From JBEICQ01 sp046297395 (GTDB lineage: Bacteria > Bacteroidota > Bacteroidia > UBA4408), in NCBI GenBank assembly GCA_046297395.1, contig JBKCNM010000032.1, positions 62,001-126,000 of the forward strand: a stretch of 64,000 nt of DNA, in the 5' to 3' direction. The position numbers and the translations under genes are program-made. The notes below the pieces were generated by a model. That model was not told the origin of the DNA and ran no database searches. It was given only the letters and a program-made list of their open reading frames with translations. Below are positions 50,741 to 60,472 of this stretch, piece after piece (within the stretch, counting starts at the first letter, position 1; every line of letters begins with the position of its first letter).

Positions 50741-53700
50741 ATGTTGAGGTCCCTTCCCATTTTCTCTGCTCTGTTTTTGTTGATTAGTTCATTCTCTCTC
50801 CTTGCACAGGTGCAGGATGATTTTTCGGATGGAGATCTGTTGAACAATCCCGCATGGAGCGGTGATCTATCAAAGTTTACCACCAATACCGCAGGTCAGC
50901 TTCAATCAAGTTCATCCCTCGCAAATGATGTTTTTTATCTTTCCACTCCTTGCAATATCGCTCCCAATTATGAATGGAATGTGTGGATCAAACTTGGATT
51001 TAATCCTTCGTCAGCCAACTACACAGATTTTTTCCTGATGGCGGATGGCCCCCTGCTCAGCAGTGCAAGCAATGGCTACTTTGTGAGGGTTGGCAATACC
51101 ACCGATGAAGTTTCTTTGTACAGACTGAGCGGAGGTACCTCGGTGAAAATAATCGATGGTGCAGACAATACGCTTCCATCCGGTACAAATAATACATTAA
51201 AAATAAAAGTTACTCGAAGTGCAAGCGGTGAGTTCACACTTTTTCGAAATCCGGGAGGCACTGGAAATGCCTACATAAATGAAGGCAGTGTTATCGACAA
51301 CACCATTTCCGGAGGAACACATTGCGGCTTTCTGATCAAGCAATCCACCACTTCATTTTTTTCGAAACATTTTTTTGACGATTTGCTTATCCAGCCTATT
51401 CCGGTTGATAATACTCCGCCTGCGCTGCTGAGAGCAGAGATGATTAGCCCGCTGCAAATTGACCTCATGTTTAATGAACCTCTTGATCCTTTGAGTGCGC
51501 AAAATATAACCACTTACAACTTGAGCAATCTGCCGGCAGGAATTTTCTCTGCAAACCTGGATGCCCAAAACAACAGCATTGTTCACTTGGTAACGGGTGA
51601 TAGTTTACAGAACGGCATCGCTTATTTGTTACAGATTACTGGGATCAGCGACTTGGCGCAAAACACGCCTTCACTTCCGCTTTCCACTACCCTGTACATG
51701 GCAAAATTGTTTGATTTGCTGATTACCGAAATCATGGCCGATCCTGACCCACAGGTTGGTTTGCCCAATGTGGAGTACATCGAAGTTAAGAACAATACCA
51801 CTTATCCTATCCGATTGATTGAATATACGCTTGAAGCAGGCAGTGGCAGCTACACCCTGCCGGATACAGTGCTTGCGCCGGGCGCCTATTCAGTACTGAC
51901 AGCGGAAGGAAATGTATCTCTGTTCAATGTGCATGTTACCGGAATTTCAGGTATGTCTTCCACTTTACTTACCAATACAGGCACAAGTATTGTGCTGAGC
52001 AATCGTTTTGGAGATCAATTGCATGCAGTTACTTATTCTGATGATTGGTACAATGACCCTAGCAAAAGCAGCGGAGGCTGGAGCCTGGAGATGATTGATC
52101 CGGGTAAGCCCTGCACCGGAAGTGGCAACTGGAAGGCATCCATCAATGTGTTTGGGGGAACGCCGGGACAAATCAATTCCGTATACGGCAATCAGCCGGA
52201 TAATCTGGCACCGTTTATCTCCTCTGTAAGTCTTGTCTCATTGACCCGGCTGCAGGTAAATTTTAGCGAACCTGTGTTTACGCCCGGGCTTCTGCAAGCA
52301 GGAAATTACCAGATTCAGCCCGGAAACATCAATGCCGGCACAGTAAGCAGCCCCGGAATCATCAGCCATTATGTGCTCATAGATCTTGCCAATCCACTCC
52401 TGCAGGAATTGGTTTATACACTCACGCTGAACGCATCCGTAGGTGATTGCAGCGGAAACAATTCCGGCAATTTACAATCGCCTGCCTTTTCTGCATACCG
52501 TCCACAGTTGTTTGAAATTGTGATCAATGAAATCATGGCAGATCCTGATCCGGTCATTGGTCTGCCCTCTGCCGAATACCTGGAGTTGTTTAACCGAACC
52601 AATTTTCCTGTTGATTTAAGCGGATTTACCCTCAAGCTAGGAAGCAGCAGCAAGGATATTTTATCGGGCACTATTCCCGCAAATGGGTATGCAATCATTG
52701 CAAAATCCGGTGTGTCTGCCTTGCTTGGAAGTGCATTAAAATACATTGAAGTTGACGGACTTTCTTCTTCGTTTTTAACCAACAGCGGTACCACCATCGA
52801 ATTGCGCGATACACTGAATCAGCTTGTAAGCATACTTACATACGCTGACACATGGTACAAGGATCCCGGAAAAGTGGATGGAGGATGGAGCTTGGAACAG
52901 ATTGATCCTTCCAATCCCTGTGGAGGTATCTCCAATTGGAGGGCATCACAAAATCCCGATGGTGGAACCCCCGGATATGTAAATTCTGTGAATGCTCCCA
53001 ATCCGGACAATAGTTCACCTAAGGTAAGTGATGTATGTGCCAATGGCAACCAATTGCTCGTGGTATTCAGTGAGCCTGTGCTTGCAACTGCCCTGCTAAA
53101 TACAGGTGACTATTCGGTAAACAATGCAGTTGGGAATCCCAACTCAATTTCCACGGGAGGTGGAAATGTTATTACCGAGGCAAGTCTGTTTTTCTCTAGC
53201 GCATTCAATGCAGAAGATGTTTACACCCTTACATTCAATCAGGTTTTCAGCGACTGCAAGGGAAACAATAGCGCACAAAACGCCAACTTTTCTTTCAGCA
53301 ACCGAATCCCAAAGGCTTTTGATATCGTGATCAATGAAATCATGGCCGATCCAGATCCAATGGTTGACCTGCCCTCAGCGGAATATGTAGAGTTGTTTAA
53401 CAGAAGCAATGTGCCTTTTAGTTTGAGTCAATTTGTGTTTACAACTGGAAGCTACAACACCGTGATTGGTTGCCGGAGCATTGCTGCCGGTGATTACCTT
53501 TTGCTTTGTGATTCCAATAATTCCGCACAACTTTCGGCTTTCGGAAAAACAGCAGGACTGGCATCCTTTTCCATCACAAACAGTGGCACAACTCTTTCCC
53601 TAAACACGCCCAACGGAGAGCCGGTTTCATTTGTAAATTTCTTGGATTCCTGGTACGGGAGTACGCTTAAAAGTGAGGGCGGATGGAGTTTGGAACAGAA

Positions 53701-54955
53701 AGATCCGAATAATCCATGCGCAGGCTCAGAGAACTGGAAAACCTCAAATGACTTGCATGGTGGCACACCGGGTATAAGAAACTCTGTTTTTATAGCCAAT
53801 CCTGACAAGCTGCCTCCTCAGGCATTGCGAGCCTATCCTCTCTCTGAACACACGGTGAGGCTAAGTTTTTCTGAACCTCTTTTTCCTGCATTACAGGCCT
53901 CTTGGTTCAATGGCGATAACGGGCTTGGGCAAGCCATACAAGCAGTGGCAATGGAACCTGACTATACACAAGCAGTGCTTACTTTTTCGGGAACAATAGA
54001 AAAAGGAAAAATCTATACACTCACCATACAGTCTTCAATTAAAGACTGTGCCGGCAACAATATGCAAGGCACGCAAGAGCTTCGCCTGGGGTTGCCGGAG
54101 ATGGTTTTTGGCGAAGAAATCATCCTTACAGAAATGTTGAATGATCCTGTTAGCGGAGGTTACGACTATGTGGAAATTTATAATGCAAGCCCGAGGATTA
54201 CCGATGCAAAATACTTTCGTGTTTCGTCATACGATACCCTCACAGGTGCATACAGCTCTACATATGCTATCGACACAGCCGGTTTTTTACTCTTTCCCGG
54301 TGAATACTATGTACTCACAGAAAATCCGGATTGGGTCAAAAAAAATTACCGTGTGAATCATCCTGAAAACATCATCCGATGCATGAGCCTCCCTTCCTTC
54401 AATATTGAATGGGGAACTTGTGCATTGTCTAAATGGAATGACAGTTTACTAGACAGGATGCAATATCATCAGGACATGCATGTTCCTTGGCTGAGCAATA
54501 CCAAGGGCGTGAGTTTGGAGAAAATAGTGCTTCAGCTACCGGGGACAACTTACAGCAACTGGTCATCGGCCTCTCAGGTGGCGGGGTTTGGCACGCCCAC
54601 CGAAAAAAATTCACAGTCGATGGAGAATCCGGTGTCCCGCGGCAACATTACCCTATCGGCAGATTATGTATCTCCTGACAATGACGGGTATCAGGATCAG
54701 GTAATCATTACTTACCAGCTTGACAAGCCAGGGTATCAGGGGAAATGTTTCATTGCTGATACGAAAGGGAGAAACATCAAAACCTTGATCAACAACCAGT
54801 CGCTTGGCAGCGGTGGAGAATTTATATGGAACGGAGAAACCGAGCAGGCTGACAAGGCGGAGATTGGGATTTACCTGGTGGTCATGGAACTTTTCCATGC
54901 CGATGGAAGCAGCATCAATCTGAGGAAGCCTCTGGTTGTAGCAGGCAAGCTCTGA
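50741..54955 (+). CDS. Lamin-tail-domain repeat protein, T9SS-type secreted
   Basis: A 1404-residue exported protein (signal ends LLAQVQ near residue 25). Order: N-terminal lectin-like jellyroll (about 25-215: DDFSDGDLLNNPAWSGD, VSLYRLSGG), an Ig-like 'CopC/SbsA' unit (DNTPPALLRAEMISPLQIDLMFNEPL), then three modules of LTD plus Ig of about 268 residues, each opening LL/IVITEIMADPDP and containing a GWSLEQIDP-NPC-x-NW block and GGTPG-x-NSV, a more divergent fourth LTD (ILTEMLNDPVSGGYDYVEIY), and a C-terminal FlgD-like fold (TLSADYVSPDNDGYQDQVII) that may act in T9SS sorting. Function is unknown; the LTD fold binds ligands in other proteins. The N-terminal ATG overlaps a divergent promoter region with the ABC ATPase gene. 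Confidence 0.85.
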   Translation: MLRSLPIFSALFLLISSFSLLAQVQDDFSDGDLLNNPAWSGDLSKFTTNTAGQLQSSSSLANDVFYLSTPCNIAPNYEWNVWIKLGFNPSSANYTDFFLMADGPLLSSASNGYFVRVGNTTDEVSLYRLSGGTSVKIIDGADNTLPSGTNNTLKIKVTRSASGEFTLFRNPGGTGNAYINEGSVIDNTISGGTHCGFLIKQSTTSFFSKHFFDDLLIQPIPVDNTPPALLRAEMISPLQIDLMFNEPLDPLSAQNITTYNLSNLPAGIFSANLDAQNNSIVHLVTGDSLQNGIAYLLQITGISDLAQNTPSLPLSTTLYMAKLFDLLITEIMADPDPQVGLPNVEYIEVKNNTTYPIRLIEYTLEAGSGSYTLPDTVLAPGAYSVLTAEGNVSLFNVHVTGISGMSSTLLTNTGTSIVLSNRFGDQLHAVTYSDDWYNDPSKSSGGWSLEMIDPGKPCTGSGNWKASINVFGGTPGQINSVYGNQPDNLAPFISSVSLVSLTRLQVNFSEPVFTPGLLQAGNYQIQPGNINAGTVSSPGIISHYVLIDLANPLLQELVYTLTLNASVGDCSGNNSGNLQSPAFSAYRPQLFEIVINEIMADPDPVIGLPSAEYLELFNRTNFPVDLSGFTLKLGSSSKDILSGTIPANGYAIIAKSGVSALLGSALKYIEVDGLSSSFLTNSGTTIELRDTLNQLVSILTYADTWYKDPGKVDGGWSLEQIDPSNPCGGISNWRASQNPDGGTPGYVNSVNAPNPDNSSPKVSDVCANGNQLLVVFSEPVLATALLNTGDYSVNNAVGNPNSISTGGGNVITEASLFFSSAFNAEDVYTLTFNQVFSDCKGNNSAQNANFSFSNRIPKAFDIVINEIMADPDPMVDLPSAEYVELFNRSNVPFSLSQFVFTTGSYNTVIGCRSIAAGDYLLLCDSNNSAQLSAFGKTAGLASFSITNSGTTLSLNTPNGEPVSFVNFLDSWYGSTLKSEGGWSLEQKDPNNPCAGSENWKTSNDLHGGTPGIRNSVFIANPDKLPPQALRAYPLSEHTVRLSFSEPLFPALQASWFNGDNGLGQAIQAVAMEPDYTQAVLTFSGTIEKGKIYTLTIQSSIKDCAGNNMQGTQELRLGLPEMVFGEEIILTEMLNDPVSGGYDYVEIYNASPRITDAKYFRVSSYDTLTGAYSSTYAIDTAGFLLFPGEYYVLTENPDWVKKNYRVNHPENIIRCMSLPSFNIEWGTCALSKWNDSLLDRMQYHQDMHVPWLSNTKGVSLEKIVLQLPGTTYSNWSSASQVAGFGTPTEKNSQSMENPVSRGNITLSADYVSPDNDGYQDQVIITYQLDKPGYQGKCFIADTKGRNIKTLINNQSLGSGGEFIWNGETEQADKAEIGIYLVVMELFHADGSSINLRKPLVVAGKL
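51728..53358 (+). repeat. Tandem ~800-bp LTD module repeat (DNA-level)
   Basis: A 23-base word, GAAATCATGGCNGATCCNGANCC, occurs at 51728, 52529 and 53336 with only third-base differences, spaced 801 and 807 bp apart. It marks the start of each of three LTD modules. Conservation of the word points to fairly recent duplication or to purifying selection on IMADPDP. Confidence 0.8.
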
Positions 54956-55039
54956 ACTTATTTGTTGATAATCCCTGAAAATTCAAACCTGCTGTAAATT
55001 TCTTTTGCCCTACTTTTATTTTGTTTGTGCAAACAACCA

Positions 55040-55618
55040 ATGGAACTTCGTAAAAAAATTATTCTGGGCAGTGCATCCCCCCGCAGAAAATCTTTGCTGG
55101 AACAGATGGGCATCGTATTTGAAACGAGGGTGATGGAAACCGATGAATCCTTTCCTTCGCATTTAGAGGCTGGTGATATACCTGAATACCTTGCCCTGCA
55201 GAAAGGAAATGTACAAAAGCATTTACTTCAAGAAAACGAAATACTGATCACTGCAGATACCATCGTTTGGCATCACCAAAATGTGTACAATAAACCGGCA
55301 GATGCTGCCGAGGCTTTTGACATGCTGAGCAGACTTTCAGGCGAGTCTCATGAGGTATACACCGCCATTGCGCTCACGGGGAAAGATGAGCAAATCTCAG
55401 CCTGCGACAGAACAGAAGTCCGATTTAGAGAACTCAGCCCGGAGGAAATCCATTTTTATATAAAACATTACGCACCATTTGATAAAGCGGGAGCCTACGG
55501 AGCGCAGGATTGGCTGGGATTAACGGCGATTACTTCACTAAGAGGTTCGTATTTTACCGTGATGGGATTGCCCACACATCTTTTGTATCGATTGTTGCAA
55601 CCATATATACACATATGA
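55040..55618 (+). CDS. Maf family nucleoside triphosphate pyrophosphatase (dTTP/UTP type)
   Basis: A 192-residue house-cleaning enzyme that hydrolyses non-canonical or excess dNTP/NTP to monophosphate. Family landmarks: the P-loop-like LGSASPRRKSLLEQMG (start), ETDES, the catalytic DTIVWHHQ (Asp in ITADTIV), the KPADAAEAFDMLSRLSGESHEVYT block and KAGAYGAQDW. I start at ATG 55040 (MELRKKIILG). A short element, TTATTTTG (55016-55023), precedes it. The stop overlaps the next gene as ATGA. This Maf type favours dTTP, UTP and m5CTP by family, but I cannot check subfamily residues fully. Confidence 0.9.
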   Translation: MELRKKIILGSASPRRKSLLEQMGIVFETRVMETDESFPSHLEAGDIPEYLALQKGNVQKHLLQENEILITADTIVWHHQNVYNKPADAAEAFDMLSRLSGESHEVYTAIALTGKDEQISACDRTEVRFRELSPEEIHFYIKHYAPFDKAGAYGAQDWLGLTAITSLRGSYFTVMGLPTHLLYRLLQPYIHI

Positions 55619-56004
55619 ACGAAAACATCTCCAAAGTAGCAGACTTTCATGTTGCCTTCAACATTGAAAACAACAGCGCACCAACACTTTTATCTGAAAA
55701 AGATTTTATGTTGCGCTACGAACTTATCCGTGAGGAAAATGAAGAATACCTGGAAGCCTGTAAAAAAGGTGACATCGTTGAGATTGCTGATGCCCTTGGT
55801 GACATATTGTACATCGCTTTTGGCACCATTCTCAGGCATGGCCTGCAGGACAAGATGCAAGCCATCTTTGATGAGATTCAGCGAAGCAACATGAGCAAAC
55901 TTGACGAGAATGGCAAACCCATTTACCGTGAAGATGGAAAAGTATTAAAGGGTGCAAACTATACCCGTCCGGATATAGCTTCTATCCTTGCTGAGCATCG
56001 GTAG
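55615..56004 (+). CDS. MazG-like nucleotide pyrophosphohydrolase
   Basis: A 129-residue all-alpha protein of the MazG/HisE-like NTP pyrophosphohydrolase superfamily. The Mg-binding motif is EE-x2-E plus [21 protein letters not shown] then [18 protein letters not shown]; the C-terminal tail [22 protein letters not shown] is typical of the phage/Bacteroidota form. It begins at 55615 by a coupled ATGA overlap with maf; both genes clean up nucleotide pools. It converges with ftsH, and the ends overlap by 23 bases (55982-56004). Confidence 0.85.
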   Translation: MNENISKVADFHVAFNIENNSAPTLLSEKDFMLRYELIREENEEYLEACKKGDIVEIADALGDILYIAFGTILRHGLQDKMQAIFDEIQRSNMSKLDENGKPIYREDGKVLKGANYTRPDIASILAEHR

Positions 56005-58044
56005 CAGGATTGTTTTCTATCTGAGGATTCACTGGATTCTCGGCAGCAGGAAGCTTGGCATGTTCTGCAGAGAGATCGATGGATGGAACACTTTCGGCGG
56101 GTAAATCCTTGGGGTCGAACGGACGCTTCCCAATCAATCTTTCCAGGTCGTTCTGAAAGATGACTTCTTTTTTCAGTAGTTCCTGGGCAACAGTTTCCAA
56201 CTCATGTTTTTTGGAAGTGAGAAGGTTTTTGGTGCGGGTGTAAGCTTCCTCCAGAATTTTTTTCACCTCTTCATCAATGGCCTGAGCAGTGGCTTCACTG
56301 TAGGGTTTGGTGAATCCGAAATCAGGAGCTTTGGGATCATAAAATGAGATGTTCCCAATGCGCTTGTTCATCCCATAAATGGTAACCATTCCATAAGCCA
56401 TTTTGGTAATGCGTTCCAGGTCGCTGAGTGCTCCGGTTGAAATGCGGTTGAAAATAATTTCTTCAGCAGCTCTTCCTCCCAGCGCCATGCACATGGAGTC
56501 AGTGAGTTGTTCAATGGTATAAAGAAACTGTTCCTTTGGAAGGTATTGGGCATAACCGAGCGCAGCCACACCGCGGGGAACGATACTCACCTTTACAAGT
56601 GGATCTGCGAACTCCAGAAACCAACCTGCCACAGCATGCCCGGCTTCATGATAGGCCACTATCTTTTTTTCCTCAGGGGAGATGAGTTTGTTTTTCTTTT
56701 CCAATCCACCAATAACCCTGTCGATGGCGTCCTGGAAATCCTGCATGTTAACAGCTTCTTTGTTGTGTCTTGCGGCAATCAGTGCAGCTTCATTACATAC
56801 ATTGGCAATTTCGGCACCTGCAAAGCCCGGAGTTTGTGTAGCAAGTCTGGCAGCATCCACATCAGTTGCAAGTTTCAGTGGCTTCAGGTGAACTTTAAAG
56901 ATGGCTTCTCTGCCAACAACATCGGGTTTGTCTATGGAGATCATCCGATCAAAACGGCCTGGGCGCAGCAGGGCCGGATCGAGTATATCGGGGCGATTGG
57001 TTGCGGCGAGAATGATGATACCGGAGTTGGTGCCAAAACCATCCATTTCCACAAGCAATGAATTCAAGGTGTTTTCTCTTTCGTCGTTTCCCCCTTGGAT
57101 GGAGTTCCGGCTGCGTGAGCGACCAATGGCATCAATCTCATCAATAAAAATGATGCAGGGCGCTTTTTGCTTGGCCTGGTTGAACAGGTCGCGCACACGG
57201 GCTGCACCCACACCACAAACATCTCCACAAAATCGGAGCCCGAGAGGGAGAAGAAAGGAACATTTGCTTCACCGGCAACAGCCTTGGCCAACAGCGTCTT
57301 CCCTGTTCCGGGAGGACCAACCAGCAAAGCTCCTTTGGGAATTTTTCCTCCAAGGTTGGTGAACTTGGATGGATTCTTCAAGAAAGAAACAATCTCTTCT
57401 ACTTCTTCTTTTGCTTCTTCTAAACCTGCTACATCTGCAAAAGTGATTCTAATTTTATCTTCAGCATTATAAAGTGCTGCTCTCGATTTACCGATGTTGA
57501 ATATCTGGGAGCCCGGACCTGAACCTCCCGACATCCTGCGCATGATAAAAATCCATAGGCCGAGCATAAGAAGGATAGGCAAAAGGTATTCGAGGATATC
57601 CAATCCCCAATTTTTACGGGTTTCACTCTCAGGATTGATTCGCTGGTTGCGGGGAACAGCAGACTGAGCCTCATCAAGTTTTCTTTCAAAACTTTCTACA
57701 CTGCTCACAGGAATGATGTATTGAGGCACCACTTTCCCGGAACGGATTAAGGCGTCCTTGAATTTAGGATTGTTGTATTGAGAAGATTTAAGATACACTT
57801 CGGCTACTTCTTTGTTTACAATCACTACGCGATCTACCGCACCTGAAGTAAGCATATCGTTTTCGAAACGATTCCATGAGATGCTCTTGGGACCGCCCGT
57901 ACTATCATACAATTGCAGTCCGATAAAGACGGCAATGATGATGGCATAAATCCAGTAGAAATTGAATCCGGTTCCTTTGCCCGGCGTCTTTTTCTGAAAT
58001 GGATTCTGAGAATTTCCCTTTTTGTTGTTTTGGTTTTCTGACAT
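55982..58044 (-). pseudogene. ftsH: ATP-dependent zinc metalloprotease FtsH, frameshifted by one base
   Basis: FtsH is a membrane AAA+ zinc protease. Read with one base inserted, this gene gives an intact 687-residue protein: two membrane helices (about 30-50 and 155-173), Walker [14 protein letters not shown], Walker [10 protein letters not shown], the second-region RPGRFDR, and zinc motif HEAGH. As written, the frame breaks in the pore-loop block: after [10 protein letters not shown] it goes to VWVQPV, while the other frame resumes [13 protein letters not shown]. The expected FVGVGAARV needs one extra G in GTGG-TGTGGG (plus-strand 57207-57215). The upstream piece stops at 57064; the downstream piece starts at 57211. 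Everything else is conserved, so an error or a recent mutation is likely. rsfS lies 20 bases upstream. Confidence 0.9.
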
Positions 58045-58064
58045 GTTCAAAAAAAAAATTGTTT

Positions 58065-58451
58065 TTAACTCGGTGATGAAACGAGTCTGCTTTCTGCATC
58101 AGCCCATAACTTCTCCAGCTGGTAAAAAGACCTTGTTTCAGGCTGAAATATATGTGCAACTATATCCACATAATCCATCACAATCCACTCTGCATTGCGG
58201 GAACCCTCCGTATGAAAGGGGTTCTCGCCGGTGGCTTTCTTCACGGCCTCATGAACCGCATCTGCAATGGCTTCTACCTGCGTGTTGCTATTGCCTGTGC
58301 AGATGACGAATGCGTCACAAACGGCCCCTCCGATTTTAGAAAAATCAAGAACCATGATATCGGCACCTTTTTTGTCCTGCATACCCTTGATGATGGCATC
58401 CAGTAGGATTTTGTTTTGTGGCACGGATGCCTGAATCTTTTTTTTACCCAT
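58065..58451 (-). CDS. rsfS: Ribosome silencing factor RsfS
   Basis: RsfS binds ribosomal protein L14 and stops the two ribosomal subunits joining when nutrients are short. The 128-residue product has the family pattern: [63 protein letters not shown] and [15 protein letters not shown]. The N-terminal [13 protein letters not shown] is short and basic. It is encoded just ahead of ftsH and divergent from birA, the order seen in many Bacteroidota. The -7 box at 58472-58479 is 20 bases before the ATG. Confidence 0.95.
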   Translation of the reverse strand: MGKKKIQASVPQNKILLDAIIKGMQDKKGADIMVLDFSKIGGAVCDAFVICTGNSNTQVEAIADAVHEAVKKATGENPFHTEGSRNAEWIVMDYVDIVAHIFQPETRSFYQLEKLWADAESRLVSSPS

Positions 58452-58471
58452 TCAGCTGAAAGATGAAGCCG

Positions 58472-58479
58472 CAAATGTA
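58472..58479 (-). promoter_or_regulatory. Putative -7 element (TACATTTG) for rsfS-ftsH
   Basis: Exact TAnnTTTG on the minus strand, 20 bases before the rsfS start. Its divergent partner for birA lies at 58518-58525, so two opposite promoters lie 39 bases apart. Confidence 0.52.
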
Positions 58480-58517
58480 GCCAATTTTAGAAGCTTTGGA
58501 GGGGAAGTGGACTTCCC

Positions 58518-58525
58518 TACCTTTG
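58518..58525 (+). promoter_or_regulatory. Putative -7 element (TACCTTTG) for birA
   Basis: Exact TAnnTTTG, 12 bases before the TTG start at 58538. Because it lies inside the longer open frame, it argues against a start at 58496. Confidence 0.52.
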
Positions 58526-58537
58526 CTTTCAACAGAC

Positions 58538-59305
58538 TTGTTACTCTTGGAGACGATATTCACAGGGAAATATTTTACGAGGCTCGAAAAAACTGATTCA
58601 ACCAATCTGGTTGCCCTCCGGTTGATCCATTCCGGACAGGCCGTTCACGGGCAGGTTGTTCAGGCACAGGAGCAATCACAAGGTAGGGGACAAAGCGGAA
58701 AATCTTGGGAAAGTGCCTCCGGGCAGAATCTGTTGGTGAGCTTTATTTATAAACTGGAGGATGTACCCGTTGCCCGCGCTTTTTACTGGAACATGGCTGT
58801 TGCACTGGCGGTAAAAAAAACCATAGATGCATTTTCATCCGGAGAGCGAGTAGAAATCAAATGGCCAAACGACATCCTCGTAAGACAGCATAAAGTGGCC
58901 GGTTTGCTCGTGGAAAACATCCTGGGCTCAGGGGGCATAAAATGGACTGTGGCCGGAATCGGAATCAATGTGAACCAGGTTTTTTCTGAAAGGGATGAGC
59001 GTCTTTTTCCACCTATTTCTCTTGTAAATATGAAAGGGCAACAAATTTCTACGGATGAAGTGCTTGGTTCGCTGATGATGCGAATGGAGCAAGCTTATTT
59101 TCAGATGAGAGGGAGGGAAACAGAGGCCATTCTGGCTGCCTACAACGATTGTCTGTTTGCAAGGGAATACGAGAGAAAATTCAATGCACAGGGAACTACC
59201 TTATGTGCTGAGATTATTGGTGTAGATGATATGGGCATGTTACAGATCAAAGACAATGCAGGTAAAATAAAGTCGTTTCAACATGGAGAAATAAACTACC
59301 TATGA
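58538..59305 (+). CDS. birA: Biotin--[acetyl-CoA-carboxylase] ligase
   Basis: Attaches biotin to carrier lysines by way of biotinyl-AMP. This is the ligase-only form with no N-terminal DNA-binding domain. Conserved parts: LEKTDSTNLVALRLI, the biotinyl-AMP loop AQEQSQGRGQSGKSWES, WKMAVALAV-like NMAVALAVKKTI, VEIKWPNDILVRQHKVAGLLVE, and VAGIGINVNQ. There is no ATG before the core: the start must be TTG, with candidates 58496, 58538 and 58547. The promoter box at 58518 favours 58538 (255 residues) or 58547 (252). Its stop overlaps the next gene as ATGA. Confidence 0.92.
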   Translation: MLLLETIFTGKYFTRLEKTDSTNLVALRLIHSGQAVHGQVVQAQEQSQGRGQSGKSWESASGQNLLVSFIYKLEDVPVARAFYWNMAVALAVKKTIDAFSSGERVEIKWPNDILVRQHKVAGLLVENILGSGGIKWTVAGIGINVNQVFSERDERLFPPISLVNMKGQQISTDEVLGSLMMRMEQAYFQMRGRETEAILAAYNDCLFAREYERKFNAQGTTLCAEIIGVDDMGMLQIKDNAGKIKSFQHGEINYL

Positions 59306-60465
59306 GTATGGAAGCAATGATAAGTGTTATTGCAATTAAGCATCAAAAAAAACACTTCGGTTCTCTTTTAAGAGGGTTGGTTTTATCAATCTGTACCATG
59401 TTTTGTTTATTACTTCCTGTGCATGCAGCAAATACAGCTGAAAAACTGATTCTTGGAAACTGGAAATGCACAGAAGTAATACCTAATAAACTACATCACA
59501 TTAACAAGGACGGCTATACTTTTTACAAGGATAGCATTTGCGATTACATGCCAGGTTATGTTTCCAAAGAGACATCTGCGGATGCAAGGCATGTTCAAAA
59601 AAAATTCCTCGGAACCAAAACAAAGTACCGTCTGCTGGGAAATCGGCTTGGTATTTTTAATAAAAGTAAAAATGACTGGCAGTATTTCCGCATCAAGAAT
59701 ATAGGCGTAAAAAAAATGACACTTGTTTCGGACGAGGGTATTGAGTATGTGTTCAGCAGAATAAAAAACAAAAAAGTTGAGGATGTTTCTTATGACCAAA
59801 TCATCCTCTCAGCATCAGGTTGTTTTGGCTCGTGTCCTTCAAATATGATTTCTGTAAAAGAATCGGGAGAAGTTGTTTATTGTGGAATTAAATACAATTC
59901 AAAGAACGGCTTATTTAGCGCCCGGGTGGATAAAAAAAATTTCAAAGAGATTAAAAATACCTTCAGCCGAATACCTATTTCCACACTGAAAGAAGAATAC
60001 ATCATGCCGGTGAAAGACACAGAGGAAATCACAGTAACATTTATCAAGGACGGGAAGATTGTAAAGACCATAAGGGACAATGATCAATTGGTTCCCCATG
60101 AGTTTTACTGGGCTTATTGTTCATTGCGTTACCTGTATCAGAGTCTTCCAATGGATACAATTTCATCATACTTTGGTCTTTTCCCTTTTACAAGTATGCT
60201 CATAGAAAGTACAAACACGCGATATATACTCCGTGGCTCAGAAGCCTTTTATCTTTGGTTGATGCTGATGAATAAACCTGAGACCAATCAATCATTCATG
60301 GAGGTTTATCAAATTCAGAATATGGGAAAAGACGAAATAAAAACACTGACATCAGACGGTCGGTTTTTCAAAATTGTTTATGGGGATGGCAGATCTAAAA
60401 CCTATGATTTGGGTTATGACTTTTTTACCCATAACCAATTGCTCAGTAAATTCCTTCCCAGATAA
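59302..60465 (+). CDS. DUF6438-type exported protein with lipocalin-like N-terminus
   Basis: A 387-residue protein with a signal peptide (SICTMFCLLLPVHAAN). The N-terminal mature part (KLILGNWKCTEVIPNKLHHI to EYVFSRIKN) has the look of a lipocalin-like/META barrel, as in many Bacteroidota proteins beginning I.GNW. The middle contains DQIILSASGCFGSCPSNMIS, the signature of DUF6438 (cysteines of ACFG-CP), followed by SVKESGEVVYCGIKY. The C-terminal third is unassigned (DTISSYFGLFPFTSMLIEST). Its ATG overlaps the birA stop, so it may be translated through coupling. The true start might be 59308. Function unknown. The gene ends before a terminator that serves the opposite strand. Confidence 0.75.
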   Translation: MSMEAMISVIAIKHQKKHFGSLLRGLVLSICTMFCLLLPVHAANTAEKLILGNWKCTEVIPNKLHHINKDGYTFYKDSICDYMPGYVSKETSADARHVQKKFLGTKTKYRLLGNRLGIFNKSKNDWQYFRIKNIGVKKMTLVSDEGIEYVFSRIKNKKVEDVSYDQIILSASGCFGSCPSNMISVKESGEVVYCGIKYNSKNGLFSARVDKKNFKEIKNTFSRIPISTLKEEYIMPVKDTEEITVTFIKDGKIVKTIRDNDQLVPHEFYWAYCSLRYLYQSLPMDTISSYFGLFPFTSMLIESTNTRYILRGSEAFYLWLMLMNKPETNQSFMEVYQIQNMGKDEIKTLTSDGRFFKIVYGDGRSKTYDLGYDFFTHNQLLSKFLPR

Positions 60466-60472
60466 AGAAGGC

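Noticed and set aside
51728..54120. CRISPR-like repeats in the lamin-tail gene
   Set aside because: The repeats are about 800 bp apart, in frame, and encode protein modules; there are no short spacers.
57064..57211. Two separate genes for the halves of FtsH
   Set aside because: The second half has no ATG and starts inside the AAA core; one inserted base joins both into a normal-length FtsH.
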